From the NCBI GenBank assembly GCA_030762895.1, contig CM061066.1, positions 10,568,047 through 10,632,046 on the forward strand: 64,000 bases of DNA, read 5' to 3'. The position numbers were made by a program, and so were the translations under genes. Shown piece after piece: positions 51,390-61,250 of this stretch. The stretch is from Sophora flavescens (Eukaryota; Streptophyta; Magnoliopsida; Fabales; Fabaceae). The stretch's first letter is position 1; each line of letters begins with the position of its first letter. The notes below the pieces were generated by a model. The model made no database searches. It saw only the letters and a program-made list of their open reading frames with translations, and had not been told where the DNA came from.

Positions 51390-51427
51390 AACACCCCAAA
51401 CTTAAACCTTGCTTGTCCCCAAGCAAG
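51390..51427 (-). other. Polypurine tract and adjacent hairpin of element C
   Basis: Hairpin with 8-bp stem (CTTGCTTG/CAAGCAAG; 51408-51427) followed in element sense by TAAGTTTGGGGTG (51392-51404) and the LTR. Confidence 0.7.
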
Positions 51428-52768
51428 CTTAAAACTCAAAAACGACTCAAGACTTGGCAAGCCTAAAGGAATCAATCGATTTCGCACAAATTTCATGTAA
51501 TCAAAACAGTTTTTCTCCAATGATCTCCCCCCTACATCAATGTAATCCCCACATTCATTTACTTTAAACAATTGAGAACTTATCATTCATGCAATCATTA
51601 ATCTAAGTTGAGGATCAAAGCGACACACACAAAGGAAGATCACCTATTCCAAACAATTGCCTTCCTCACAAGGGTATGTAAAATTTCACTCGTTCGCTCA
51701 ATTCGTCAAGGCTTTCAACTTTTTCACTCAATTTCACTTATCAAGAGCACTTCCCATGAATTTGATTTTCATCTCAAAAGTAGTTCCCACGAAAACATGT
51801 ATGCAACATCAGAAGGTCTTTTAAAGGTTGTAATGGGGCCTGGCTCAGGGTAGGATAATGAAGGATATTTAGGCTTAAGTCCCTAGGAACTAAGAGAGCA
51901 TGAGCATTTTGACACTTTTTCCACTCAAATTCCTTTTTCCATTTTTCATTTGGGCTCGGGTGACTACATCCTTTTCCTTGGTAATTTTTTTGTTTTGCCC
52001 CTTTTCTTTTTGGCAATTTTTTTTGTTTTCTTCTTTTCTTTTCCTTTCTTTTTGCCTTGGGTCAACCTTTATTTTCTTTTTCTCATCCCAATATGACATA
52101 TCACCTCGTAGCCACCCCAAACTTAGTTTCTCACAACTCTTTTCTCATTAAGCTTTCATGCTCTCCTAATCCTAAGATTGGGTTAACATGGTTTTTTCAT
52201 ATTTCGGCTCATAATATAGGGTCATAAAGAAACAATAGGCTAATTAGGCTCAATGTGGCTGACTAGGGAACATGCATGAGGGATGGTTCATTTTAGGCCA
52301 AGTAGTTATTTCAAAGAAAATCGCCTAAATCATTTGATGCAACACATAATCATGCAAACCATAAAGAGATTCAAGCAAATTCGGGAAATTTCAACTTAAA
52401 AGTGATTTCACACATTCAAAAACAGAGTTGGAGGCTCAAATCCTCACCTGGACATTTTGCAAATTGTTTGACCGAGATACGATTCCTAGTGTGTGCACCC
52501 CCTCACCCCAAACTTATCATAAATCAAGTAATCACAATAAAATTCTCAAAGTTCAATTTTCAATTTTTAAGTGGGGATAAACTTTTCTAATTTCAGAACT
52601 TAGGGGAAATCATCAATGGTCAAATAATTCATGCAATCAATCTATTCTCAATTTAATTCAATATCCAACAAGCTTGCCCGACACACATTCATACACAAAC
52701 TCTTGATCTTCTCAAATTATTCAAGAGTGACAAACAAAAACAAAACAAAAACAAAAGCAAAACAAAAG
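51428..52768 (-). other. 3' untranslated region of element C
   Basis: Noncoding and closely similar to the 3' region of B but without the CpG cluster. Two more copies of the polypurine-like 13-mer lie at 52113-52125 and 52504-52516. A long stretch that is purine-rich in element sense lies at about 51918-52087, and a CAAAAC-rich stretch at 52733-52767. Confidence 0.75.
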
Positions 52769-53920
52769 TTAGGAAAAGAGAGGGATACCTAGCTTGGGTT
52801 GCCTCCCAAGTAGCGCTTGTTTAAAGTCCCGAGCCTGACTTATTAAGAAGCAACCACCTGGATCCCATAGTCTGTGGTACAATGGCCAAGAGATGCTCAT
52901 TATGTGAGATTCTCCACCCGGATCAAATGGTAATTGGAGTGGAGATCGTAGCAGCAATATGACTTTATCATCAACTTCACCCAGCCAGTGTGTGAAAACT
53001 CCATTGACCTTTGTAATTATGAATCCACTTCCTCTCGGGTCAAATGGTGTTTTCTCGAGGAAGTGTGCCAGACGAGTGGAAGGGTCTAACTTACCCATGT
53101 CCACACATGCATGTAAGCCAACATAGTTATCCAATGCATCAAAATCAGGTTGCTTGACAAGCATGGTGAAATCCTCTGCCACTTTATCTTCATCTTGATC
53201 TCTACCCCCTTGCTCTGGTGCCTTGTCCTTTGCCAACTCCTCTTCCTTAGGTTGCTCTTTCTCAACATGTGGTTGTCCCGGGGCCTTGTTGCTTGTCAAT
53301 TCCTCTTCCTCCGGTTGTTCTTCCTCAACATGTGGTAGTTCTTCCTCAACTCCCTGAGAACTAGTTACATCCCAGTCATATCCCAACACCCCACTGCTTC
53401 TAGTTGTTGTGGCATTGCATTGGTTCTTAGGGTCGTTCTCGGTATCAACTGGGAAAGTCTCTGGGGGATGCTCATTTAGTTGCCTTGCGAGTTGGGCAAT
53501 CTGCATCTCTAGATTCTGAAGTGCCATCCCTGTATGAGTTGCCAACTTGTCAATGGCTACGTTTGTATTGATTGACACTTTCTCAAGTGTCGCACTCAAC
53601 TTCTCAAAAGCCAACTCCCAAGGTTGTCTTCCACCATTCTGTTGAGGTTGTTGTTGCCAATTTTGTTGAGGTTGTGGTTGCCAGGCTAGACCATCGTCAG
53701 CAATACTCCAAGCGAAATCCGGATGGTCTCTACTCATATCACCCCAATACTGATTCTGACTCTGATAGTTGTTCTGGGGCATGCTGTCATTATGCCATGG
53801 TTCCACATATACTTGAGGGAAGTAGAACGGACAACTCCAAGTGTCATGGTTCCCATTACAATATTCGCAACCCGGAAGCATTCCTTCGTGTACCTCGCAT
53901 ACAAAACAAGGCAAGACCAA
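52769..53920 (-). CDS. Gag-derived protein of element C, core domain deleted, with unexplained C-terminus
   Basis: Frame of 383 codons. The first ten residues (MVLPCFVCEV) correspond to the leader side of B; a deletion then joins directly to HEGMLPGC, removing the whole Retrotrans_gag domain that B has. What remains: a zinc knuckle at residues 18-30 with spacing CX2CX3HX4C; a Q/N-rich region; RQPWELAFEKL and a helical LATHTGMALQNLEMQIAQLARQL segment; NATTTRSS; and a twice-repeated acidic 21-residue unit (near residues 190-235). After about residue 240 comes a region that I do not recognise as protease or pol, with three (F/W)DP(G/R)G motifs. The frame ends by reading through the conserved hairpin as QALLGRQPKLG. 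RNA binding through the knuckle is plausible; particle assembly is not. The frame is open, so it may still be translated. Confidence 0.7.
   Translation of the reverse strand: MVLPCFVCEVHEGMLPGCEYCNGNHDTWSCPFYFPQVYVEPWHNDSMPQNNYQSQNQYWGDMSRDHPDFAWSIADDGLAWQPQPQQNWQQQPQQNGGRQPWELAFEKLSATLEKVSINTNVAIDKLATHTGMALQNLEMQIAQLARQLNEHPPETFPVDTENDPKNQCNATTTRSSGVLGYDWDVTSSQGVEEELPHVEEEQPEEEELTSNKAPGQPHVEKEQPKEEELAKDKAPEQGGRDQDEDKVAEDFTMLVKQPDFDALDNYVGLHACVDMGKLDPSTRLAHFLEKTPFDPRGSGFIITKVNGVFTHWLGEVDDKVILLLRSPLQLPFDPGGESHIMSISWPLYHRLWDPGGCFLISQARDFKQALLGRQPKLGIPLFS
52793..52810 (-). other. Conserved 3' hairpin of element C (inside the frame)
   Basis: CTTGGGTTGCCTCCCAAG, identical to the hairpin in B, but here upstream of the stop codon, so it is also translated. 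Confidence 0.6.
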
Positions 53921-54044
53921 GTGGAATCAAAGAAGTAAAGAGAGATAGTAGAAAATAAAAAGAAAAAAAATAAAAAAAATAAGAACAAAAATAACTTAAC
54001 CAAATAATCAAACTCCCTAAAATTAGGAAAATTGGTTGTGCCAA
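53921..54044 (-). other. 5' leader of element C
   Basis: A-rich on +, hence T-rich in element sense; homologous to the leader of B. No start codon context or splice signal stands out. Confidence 0.5.
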
Positions 54045-54062
54045 TCCCCGGCAACGGCGCCA
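54045..54062 (-). other. Primer binding site of element C (tRNA-Asp)
   Basis: On the - strand TGGCGCCGTTGCCGGGGA, a perfect tRNA-Asp complement, separated from the LTR by AGTTTT. Confidence 0.92.
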
Positions 54063-54890
54063 AAAACTTGGTGGTGAACGCCGGCAAGTGTACCGGGTCG
54101 TCGCAAGTAATAAAATAAACACGGTAAGTAATTACCGAGGTCGAACTCAGGGATTGGGCTACCAATTTGACTAATCCGCGGGAAATCCGATACGTTTGGT
54201 CAAGTTACAGAAGGTGGTTGAGAGAGAGAAGAGAGGATCGATATTCAATTAACAAATCTAATAAAACTAAACTATTAAAATCTGAAATTAAAATGTCCAA
54301 GGTCACAAATCCACCTACCCAACATGCATACCCAAGTGATGATGAATTCCTCCCTAAGTTCAATTACAATGTCATACGGGACCCCCAAATTCTCCTAAAT
54401 CCACTCTCGTGCTCATTAGGACGTATTCGACGATTGGATTAATTACTTACTAGGTCTCATAATCCTAATCTCGAATTTGGTTAATTCTTGTTCCCTATAT
54501 GGTTGCCCTAATCTCCTACTCACTCTCGTGCAATATTCGATTAGTGATCCCAATTCAAGTTCTAAAACGCGAATCGCCGTTCGGCCTCAAACATGTTTAA
54601 CTAATTAATCACGCAAAACATATGATCAATACATTCAAATCAGAATTGGAAAACAAGAATTGAATTAAAGGAGAAAGACATACATCATATCGGATTTACA
54701 TCGCCATGGGTGGCTTCATCGTTCCCTCGGACGAGGGGATTAGTTCCTCATGCTCATAGACAAACAATCGGAACTCATCCTAAGACTAAGAATAAGAAAA
54801 GAGAAGAGGAGACGCAGCCCCAGAATAAGGATTCTAAAAGATCTCTAATCAGTTCTGATCCAAAAGTCCTCTAATTCTGTTCTGCAGTGC

Positions 54891-54900
54891 CTTATTTATA
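54891..54900 (-). promoter_or_regulatory. TATA box of element C 5' LTR
   Basis: TATAAATAAG on the - strand; expected to drive the full-length transcript leftward. Confidence 0.65.
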
Positions 54901-54912
54901 GGGAGGCCACGC

Positions 54913-55184
54913 GTCACGGCCGTGATGGTCATCACGGCCAGGCCGTGACGGCTTCTGTTTCTGGCGCACTTCTGGAATTTAAACCCTCGCGACGCGAAGG
55001 ATGTCTCGCGACGCGATCCTTCTTTTCACGGCCCGTGATGTGAATCACGGCTAGGCCGTGATGGTCTCTGACTTGTGTGGCTTTTAGGTCACGGCCGTGA
55101 TATACATCACGGCTAGGCCGTGATGGTCTCTGTCTTCCCGGGTCTTCAAACCCTCGCGAGGCGAGCTTCCTCTCGCGGGGCGAG
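54913..55184 (-). promoter_or_regulatory. CpG-rich dyad array in U3 of element C 5' LTR
   Basis: Same array as 50838-51123 with one fewer partial dyad. Directly upstream of the TATA box in element sense. Confidence 0.75.
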
Positions 55185-55451
55185 AATCTCCAGAATGGCA
55201 ATCTCCACGATTTCTTGACTTTCCTTAATTCTCAGAGCTTCACTTATTGACCTGAAAACAACACAAGCAACCACAAGCGTAATTCTATCCAAAAGAAGCT
55301 AAAAACTACACAAAAGACGCAAAACGAGTCAAAGTCCAACTTAGGAACAAAACAAGGCAAATTTGGGCGAAAACGAGAGTGAACTCGAATAAATTGGCAC
55401 ATAAACCCTAGTTCATCTAGTCATAAAACTAGATAAGCCAGAGGCTTATCA

Positions 55452-55456
55452 CCACC
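55452..55456. repeat. Right target-site duplication of element C (CCACC)
   Basis: Follows TTATCA, the outer end of the 5' LTR. The protease sequence of B continues from here. Confidence 0.9.
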
Positions 55457-57344
55457 CCATAAGGATATTTTATAGAATGATCGGCGAGTTGGAGTGACAT
55501 CCGTGTATCCTTGACTTCTTTGATCCCCAACCTCTTCATCATAGAGAGGGGCATCAAGTTGATGCTTGCCCCTAGATCACACAATGCCTGCCCTAGAGTC
55601 ATCCCCCCAATGGTGCATGGTATCGAAAAAGAACCGGGATCCTTCAGCTTTGGAGGTAGTTTTCTTTGAAGAATGGCACTACACTCCTCGGTCAAAGCAA
55701 CAATTTCCTCATCCACTATTCTCCGCTTCTTGGAGAGAAGCTCCTTCATAAACCGGGCATAAGATAGCATTTTTTCCAAGGCTTCCGCAAATGGAATGTT
55801 AATTTGAAGTTTGCGGAAGACATCAAGGAATCTGTTGAACTGCTTATCCTGTTGAGGCTTCTTCAATCTTTCAGGATACGGTACCTTCATGTAGAGCGGG
55901 AGGTCTTGGGGTTCAACCCACTTCTTCTTTCGGAACTCTTCATCCACAAGTTTTAGCCTTCCCCCTTGCTCCGGTGCCTTGTCACTTGCCAACTCCTCTT
56001 TCTCAGGCGGCTCTTTCTCAACATGTGGTTGTTCAGGGGCCTTGTCTTCCTGAGAACTAGTTGCACCCCTGTTAGATCCCAACACCTTACCGCTCCTAGA
56101 TTGTGAATTGATGCCCCTGTATGCGTTGCCAACTTGTCAACTGTCACATTCACCTTCTCTGTGTTGATTACCATCTTTTCCATTGCCGCATTCATCTTCT
56201 CAAAAGCCATTTCCCAAGGCTGCCTTCCACTATCTGTTATTTGCAACTGATTAGGCCCCGGAAGAGCCTGCTGAGTATTGCGCTGCTGCATCCCAATGTT
56301 TGGTCTCAGACCCTGTTGAGGTTGTTGTTGCCCGGATAGACCACCACTAGCATTACTCCAAGCAAAACCCGGATGGTCTCTCCTCATATACCTTCTATTC
56401 TGATTCTGACTGTAGTCATTCTGTCTGTTCCTCTGATAGTTATTCTGGGGCACAGTGTCATAGAAGTTGTGGCATGAGTCCACATGTTCCTGAGAGAAGT
56501 TGAGCGGACAACTATGAGTGTCATGATTTCCATTACAATTGTCACAACCCGGAGGCATCCCCTCATGTATCACATTAACCCTTTTGTTTCCAGACAAAGC
56601 CTCATTCTGCATCTTCAACAATCTGTTTTGCTCAAGAATGGCTTCCATTGTCGCTGAACTGATTCCACTTGAGGTTTCCCTACCACGGTTGTAATCATTA
56701 TATGACATCTTTTCCAATAATGCCCTTCCATCCTCAGCTGATAAATAGGAAAAAGAACCGCCAGCTGCGGCATCACAGTTCATCTGATAGCGTCCCCTCA
56801 ACCCATTAAAGAAATGCTGAACTTTGGAGACCGGGTCAAAGAACGCTGAAGGGCATCTTCTAAGGAGCCCGTTGTACCTCTCCCAAGCTTCATTATAAGT
56901 TTCATCTTCTGTCTGCCTGAAAGATGTAACGGCTACTCTTGCTTGTGCCGCTTTATGAGGAGGAAAATATTTGGTTAGGAACTTTTGTGCCATTTGCTCC
57001 CAAGTTCTGATGCTGTTCCTATCCAAGTTGTCAACCCAATCGCGAGCGACATCCCTAAGAGAGAGAGGGAAAAGCCGCAAGCGAAACTCATCTTGTGAGA
57101 CTCCTCTTGTCTTCTGCAAGTCACAAGCTTCAAGGAAGCGAGTGATGTGTCTATGAGGGTCCTGTTTGCCACTCCCATCAAACTGATTCTCACGGATCTG
57201 GAATGTGACACATCCTTCCTCTCTGAAGGAGTCTGTATTTAGGTTGCCCCTCACAATAGAAGAATCACAATCACCCAAGCTGGGTAGATCGTACTCGAAG
57301 AGAGGCTTGTAACGAGGAGGAGGAGGAGGGTTTTCTTCAGCCAT
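55457..57344 (-). pseudogene. gag-pro: gag and protease N-terminus of element B (upstream part)
   Basis: Likely start ATG at 57342-57344 (MAEENPPPPPRYKPL); the frame is also open upstream to 57485, with a charged segment typical of this group. Retrotrans_gag domain: about 57190-56840 (from QFDGSGKQDPH to WERYNGLLRRCP). Zinc knuckle: 56508-56546 with spacing CX2CX3HX4C. A glutamine- and asparagine-rich region follows, then the motif RQPWEMAFEKMN. Near 56100 the frame changes: compared with element C, a segment beginning LEMQIAQLARQL is missing, so a deletion plus frameshift splits gag from protease. The second frame (from about 56085) carries the acidic KAPEQPHVEKE motif, LPPKLKDPGSFSIPC and the active site DLGAS, and is then cut at 55457 by element C within the protease. 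Confidence 0.88.
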
Positions 57345-57601
57345 GTCCTCTATTTTAATTCCTTCAAGTCTCTTCCGTTCCCTGGCTTCTTTCCTTAATC
57401 TTGTCTCGGTCCTGGTGATCTCTGAATCAAATAGCAGGTCCTCTTGTGAAAGGGTACCTCGCATACAAAAACACGGCAAGACCAAGTGGAATCAAAGAAG
57501 TAGAAAGAAATAATAGCAATTAAATAAAAGAAAATAAAAATGAAAGTCAGCTTAACCAAACAACCGAATTTCCTAAAAATTAGGAAAATTGGTTGTGCCA
57601 A
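57345..57601 (-). other. 5' leader of element B
   Basis: Between the primer site and the gag start. The part at about 57454-57601 matches the leader of element C (53880-54044), including a run of A-rich sequence. No splice or other signal is evident. Confidence 0.6.
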
Positions 57602-57619
57602 TCCCCGGCAACGGCGCCA
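57602..57619 (-). other. Primer binding site of element B (tRNA-Asp)
   Basis: On the - strand TGGCGCCGTTGCCGGGGA, fully complementary to the 3' end of plant tRNA-Asp, 6 bp from the LTR. Confidence 0.9.
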
Positions 57620-58464
57620 AAAACTTGTTGAGTCACCGGCAAGTGTACCGGGTCGTCGCAAGTAATAAAAGAAACACGGTAAGTAATTACTGAGGTCGAA
57701 CTCAGGGATTGGGCTACCAATTCAACTAATTCGCGGGAAATCCGATACGTTTGGTCAAGCGAAGAAAGTGGTTGAGAGAGAGATTAAGATCGCAATTCAA
57801 ATAACAAATCAAATAAAGCTAATTAACTAAAAATCAGGAATTAAAATATCTAGGGTCTCAAATCCACCTACCCAATCATGCATAGTACCCAAGTGATGAT
57901 GTATTCCTCCCTAAGTTCAATTACAATGTCAACCGGGACCCCCAAATTCTCCTATATCCACTGTCGTGCTCAATAGGACGTATTCGAAGATTGGATTAAT
58001 TACTTACTAGGTCTCATAATCCTAATCATCAAATTCTATTAAATCTTGTTCCCTATACGGTTGCACCGATCTCCTACTCACTCTCGTACAATATTCGATC
58101 GATGATCCCAATTCAAGTTCTAAAACGCGAATCGCCGATCAGCCTCAACACGTTTAACTAGTTAATCACACAAGCATATGATCAACACATTCAAATCAGA
58201 ATTGGAAAACAAGAATTGAATTAAAGGGGAGAAAAACATACATCACATGAACAATATATTGCCATGGGTGGCTTCATCGATCCCTTAGACGAGGGGATTA
58301 GTTCCTCATGCCCCAAAGGACAAACGAACAATCGGCAATAATCTCCATAATAAAATAAGAAAAGAAAAGAGAAGGGAGACACGGCTCCAGAAACAAGGAT
58401 TCGTCCTAAAACTGATCTAAAACAAGTGAGTATCCAAGGTCCCCCAATCTGATCTGAAACAGCC

Positions 58465-58474
58465 TATAAATAGG
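58465..58474 (-). promoter_or_regulatory. TATA region of element B 5' LTR
   Basis: CCTATTTATA on the - strand, between the dyad array and the leader. Confidence 0.5.
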
Positions 58475-58492
58475 GATTCTGGTTCTCGGATG

Positions 58493-58886
58493 CTCGCGGG
58501 GCGAACCATATTTCGCGAGGCGAACATTAGTTTTGGTGGGCTTTCAATTTGGATTCTCGCGAGGCGAGAGTGTGTTCGAGGGCCGAGTCTTCAAACCTTA
58601 TTCTGTCCCAGCCGTGACCTTCATCAAGGCTAAGCCGTGATAGTCTCTGTCTTCCAGGGTCTTCAAACTCTAGCGGGGCGATCTTCCTCTCGCGGGGTGA
58701 GTCTTCAAACCTTAATCTGTCACAGCCGTGACCTTCATCACGGCTAGGCCGTGATGGTCTCTGTCTTCCAGGTCTTCAGTTTCTCGCGAGGCGAGAAGCC
58801 TCTCGCGTGGCGATCCGGAATTGATGACTATTGCTGTTTTGCCGATCTTCAGGCTCGCGAGGTGAGCATCTACTCGCGGGGCGAGT
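58493..58886 (-). promoter_or_regulatory. CpG-rich dyad array in U3 of element B 5' LTR
   Basis: Same array as 46600-46993. Several sites are changed here (for example GAGGGCCGAG and CTAGCGGGG), more than in the flanking LTR sequence by eye. Confidence 0.75.
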
Positions 58887-59131
58887 ATCACCAGAATGGA
58901 AATTTCCACTGTTTCCTTGACTCGAAGTGCTTCCTTGACTCTTGGAGCTTCACTTCTAACCTGAAACAATAAAAAGAAACAAAAAGCGTAATTCTATTCA
59001 AAATAGACTAAAAACTACTAAAAATGCCTAGAACGAGTCAAAGTCTACTTTGGAACAAAACAAGGCCAAATTTGGGTGAAAACGAGATTGAACTCGAATA
59101 ATTTGCACAAAAACCACAGTCCATCTAGTTA

Positions 59132-59136
59132 ATTAG
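59132..59136. repeat. Right target-site duplication of element B (ATTAG)
   Basis: Partner of 45728-45732. The gag frame of A continues directly after it. Confidence 0.85.
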
Positions 59137-61207
59137 GCAGCACCAATTCGGAGGATTGCCTTCGGAGGACCCGACTGATCACGTAGAAACATTCTTGGAG
59201 TTCACAGATGCAATTAGGATTCATGGTGCCCCGGTCGATGCTATACGCTTAAGGTTATTCCCCTCATCTCTGACTGGAAAGGCAAAGGCTTGGCTAAAGC
59301 AATTGCCCGCCAACACCTTGTCTACTTGGGACCAACTGGAACAGACGTTCTTGGAGAAATTCTTTCCTCCATCCAAGACGGCCTACATACGAACCTAGAT
59401 CACCGGCTTCTTCCAAAAAGACGGAGAATCCTTATTGGAAGCTTGGGATCGCTACAAGGGACTGCTGGAGTCTTGCCCACACCATGGACTCGAGAGGTGG
59501 TTACTAGTGCACACCTTCTACAACGGATTGGACTACTCTTTGAAGGTGTCACTTGATTCTGCAGCTGGTGGAGCCTTTATGAACAGGCCTCTGACCGAGG
59601 CATTCAACATCATTGAAAACGTGGCCACCAACTACCACCAATGGGGTTCAGAAAGAGGTAATAACCCGAACAAGATTTCGGGGGGTAAGTTTGAAGTTAA
59701 TAGCACTGATCTTATAATGTCAAAAATAGACTCACTTAATAAACGTTTTGATCGGCTTGAAAGGGCTAATGTGAGTGCAATAGGTGCTACTAACCTTGTT
59801 TGTGAGATTTGTGGAATGCAGGGACACGGCATCATGGAGTGCCCACGAGGTATTGCTCATGGATCCAGCGCTTCGGAGGAACAAGTGAACGCTTGTCACA
59901 ACTTCTACGACACAAACCCGAAGTTGCCCAATTATGCTCCCCCAAATCCCTACAACCAAAGGAAGAACAACCCTTACCTCTCCTACGGCAACTACAGCAA
60001 CACGCTGAACCATGAGTTCCAAGAGGGCCAAGGTAATAGGATACCCGCACCGGGGTATCCTCAGGTACAGAAATCTAGACTCGAGTCTTTATTGGAAAGT
60101 TTTGTTGAAGCTCAAACAAAACAAAATGAGGAGTTTAGACAGCAAGGCAGGGCAGTAAACGAGGCAATAAAAGAGCTAGCATCTAAGGTAGACAACTTAG
60201 CAATTCATAACAAGATGCTAGAAACCCAGATTGCCCAACAAGCCAGCACATACACTAGACCTAAGGGTACATTCCCGGGTCAACCCGAAGCTAATCCCAT
60301 TGAGCATTGTAATGCCATACACTTGAGGGATGATAAGCTTGGGGTGGGGGAAAAGGACGTGGAACCGGAGGAGGACATGAGCGAAGATGAAGAGCCAGAA
60401 CCAAAGTATGTCCCTCCACCACCGTACCAACCCCCGATACCTTTCCCACAAAGGTTGGTCAAGAGAAAGCAAGTAGACATAGAAGCTAAAATGCCTCCTA
60501 AACTGAAAGACCCAGGTAGCTTCTCTATCGCTTGCTCAATTGAACAAGTGCAAATCGACCGAGCCTTATGTGACTTAGGGGCTAGTGCAAGCTTGATGCC
60601 CCTCACTATCTTGGAAAGGTTGGGAACCAAAGAGTTGAGTCCATTCAAATTCTCCTTACAATTTGCGGATGGCTCAACTAGGACTCCTCTAGGCATACTA
60701 GAGAACGTTCCTGTAAAGGTAGGGAAATTCTTCATCCCTACCGATTTCCTGGTATTGGATATGAAAGGGAATTCTGAATTCCCCATCATTTTAGGAAGGC
60801 CATTCTTGGCCACCGCTGGAGCAGTAATAGATGTAAGGAATGGCAAACTCTCTCTAAATGTAGAGGAAGGTAGGGTCGATTTTGAATTTACTAACTCATA
60901 TAACAGCCCTCCTTTTGAGAGCCATGTGTGCAGGATCGATATCACGTCTCCAGTGGTAAAGGAAGAGCTCAACATGGAAGCAACTCCGAAGATTTGCATG
61001 GCTGATGATGCACCAAATGGTGATGGAGTTGGAGTTGCTGATCATGTGGAAACAAAACTTCCGCCGGGAGGGAGTAAGGCCAGGGAGCTCCGAGAGAAAA
61101 GAGCGAAGCGGAAGCGCAACTGGCCGTATGAGCAGAATCAGCTTTTCGAAGGAGTTCCATGGAGGAGAAGTGTTCCTGCACTTCTACGCCCAGCCAACCC
61201 CGGTTGA
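59137..61207 (+). pseudogene. gag-pro: gag-protease of element A, main 3' fragment
   Basis: Resumes after the second ATTAG. Residues from HQFGGLPSEDP to FFPPSKTAYIRT form the first half of the Retrotrans_gag domain. An in-frame TAG at 59396-59398 then interrupts it, and the same frame continues to TGA at 61205-61207. The gag domain ends near LDSAAGGAFMN. A CCHC zinc knuckle (CX2CX4HX4C, starting CEICGMQG) lies at 59801-59842. A proline- and acid-rich linker follows (near 60355-60460), then an aspartic protease with DLGAS active site (Asp codon 60572-60574) and ILGRPFLA near 60788. After the protease a basic tail (KARELREKRAKRKR) leads to the stop. No reverse transcriptase follows. The TAG could have come from CAG by C-to-T change at a CHG site. 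The purine-rich string in codons near 60335-60355 also resembles the 3' polypurine tract. Confidence 0.88.
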
Positions 61208-61250
61208 TTGAAGGAAGTTTGGTCAAGCTTAGGACCGTAAACAAGCGCTT

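Larger units (their letters stand above)
49993..55451 (-). mobile_element. Element C: short non-autonomous LTR retrotransposon nested in B
   Basis: Minus-strand element of 5459 bp with LTRs at 49993-51389 and 54069-55451, primer site at 54045-54062, polypurine tract at 51392-51404 and a single large frame (52769-53920). The 5-bp target duplication CCACC flanks it at 49988-49992 and 55452-55456; it interrupts the protease region of B. LTR divergence by eye is about 0.9%, the youngest layer. Its LTRs and 3' region are clearly related to those of B, so the two are subfamilies of one lineage. Confidence 0.95.
54069..55451 (-). repeat. 5' LTR of element C (~1383 bp)
   Basis: Pairs with 49993-51389; about a dozen substitutions and one indel in the dyad array. 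U5 motif at 54081-54096. Confidence 0.95.
45733..59131 (-). mobile_element. Element B: deleted Athila-like LTR retrotransposon nested in A, carrying element C
   Basis: Minus-strand element inside the gag of A. It has LTRs at both ends, a tRNA-Asp primer site beside the right (5') LTR, a polypurine tract beside the left (3') LTR, and gag, protease and pol remnants between. The target duplication ATTAG flanks it at 45728-45732 and 59132-59136, and the reading frame of A resumes correctly across it. Without element C and one duplicated CCACC it would be about 7.9 kb. LTR divergence by eye is about 2.2%. The left terminus reads TATTGAG where the right LTR has TGTTGAG, a mutated end dinucleotide. 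Confidence 0.93.
57626..59131 (-). repeat. 5' LTR of element B (~1506 bp, outer end shortened)
   Basis: Pairs with 45733-47266; about 33 substitutions by eye. The outer end stops at CCATCTAGTTA directly before the target duplication, whereas the partner continues for about 30 bp more to TTATCA. The usual terminal bases are therefore absent although the target duplication is intact. U5 motif at 57636-57651; TATA region at 58465-58474. Confidence 0.88.

Noticed and set aside
53734..54165. A 143-codon frame across the leader and LTR edge of element C
   Set aside because: It crosses the primer binding site and LTR boundary and overlaps the gag-derived frame in another phase; the hydrophobic run comes from T-rich leader sequence.
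60280..60999. A 239-codon frame antisense to the protease region of element A
   Set aside because: The plus strand carries Gag-protease with recognisable zinc-knuckle and DLGAS motifs; the antisense frame shows no known domain and is a shadow.
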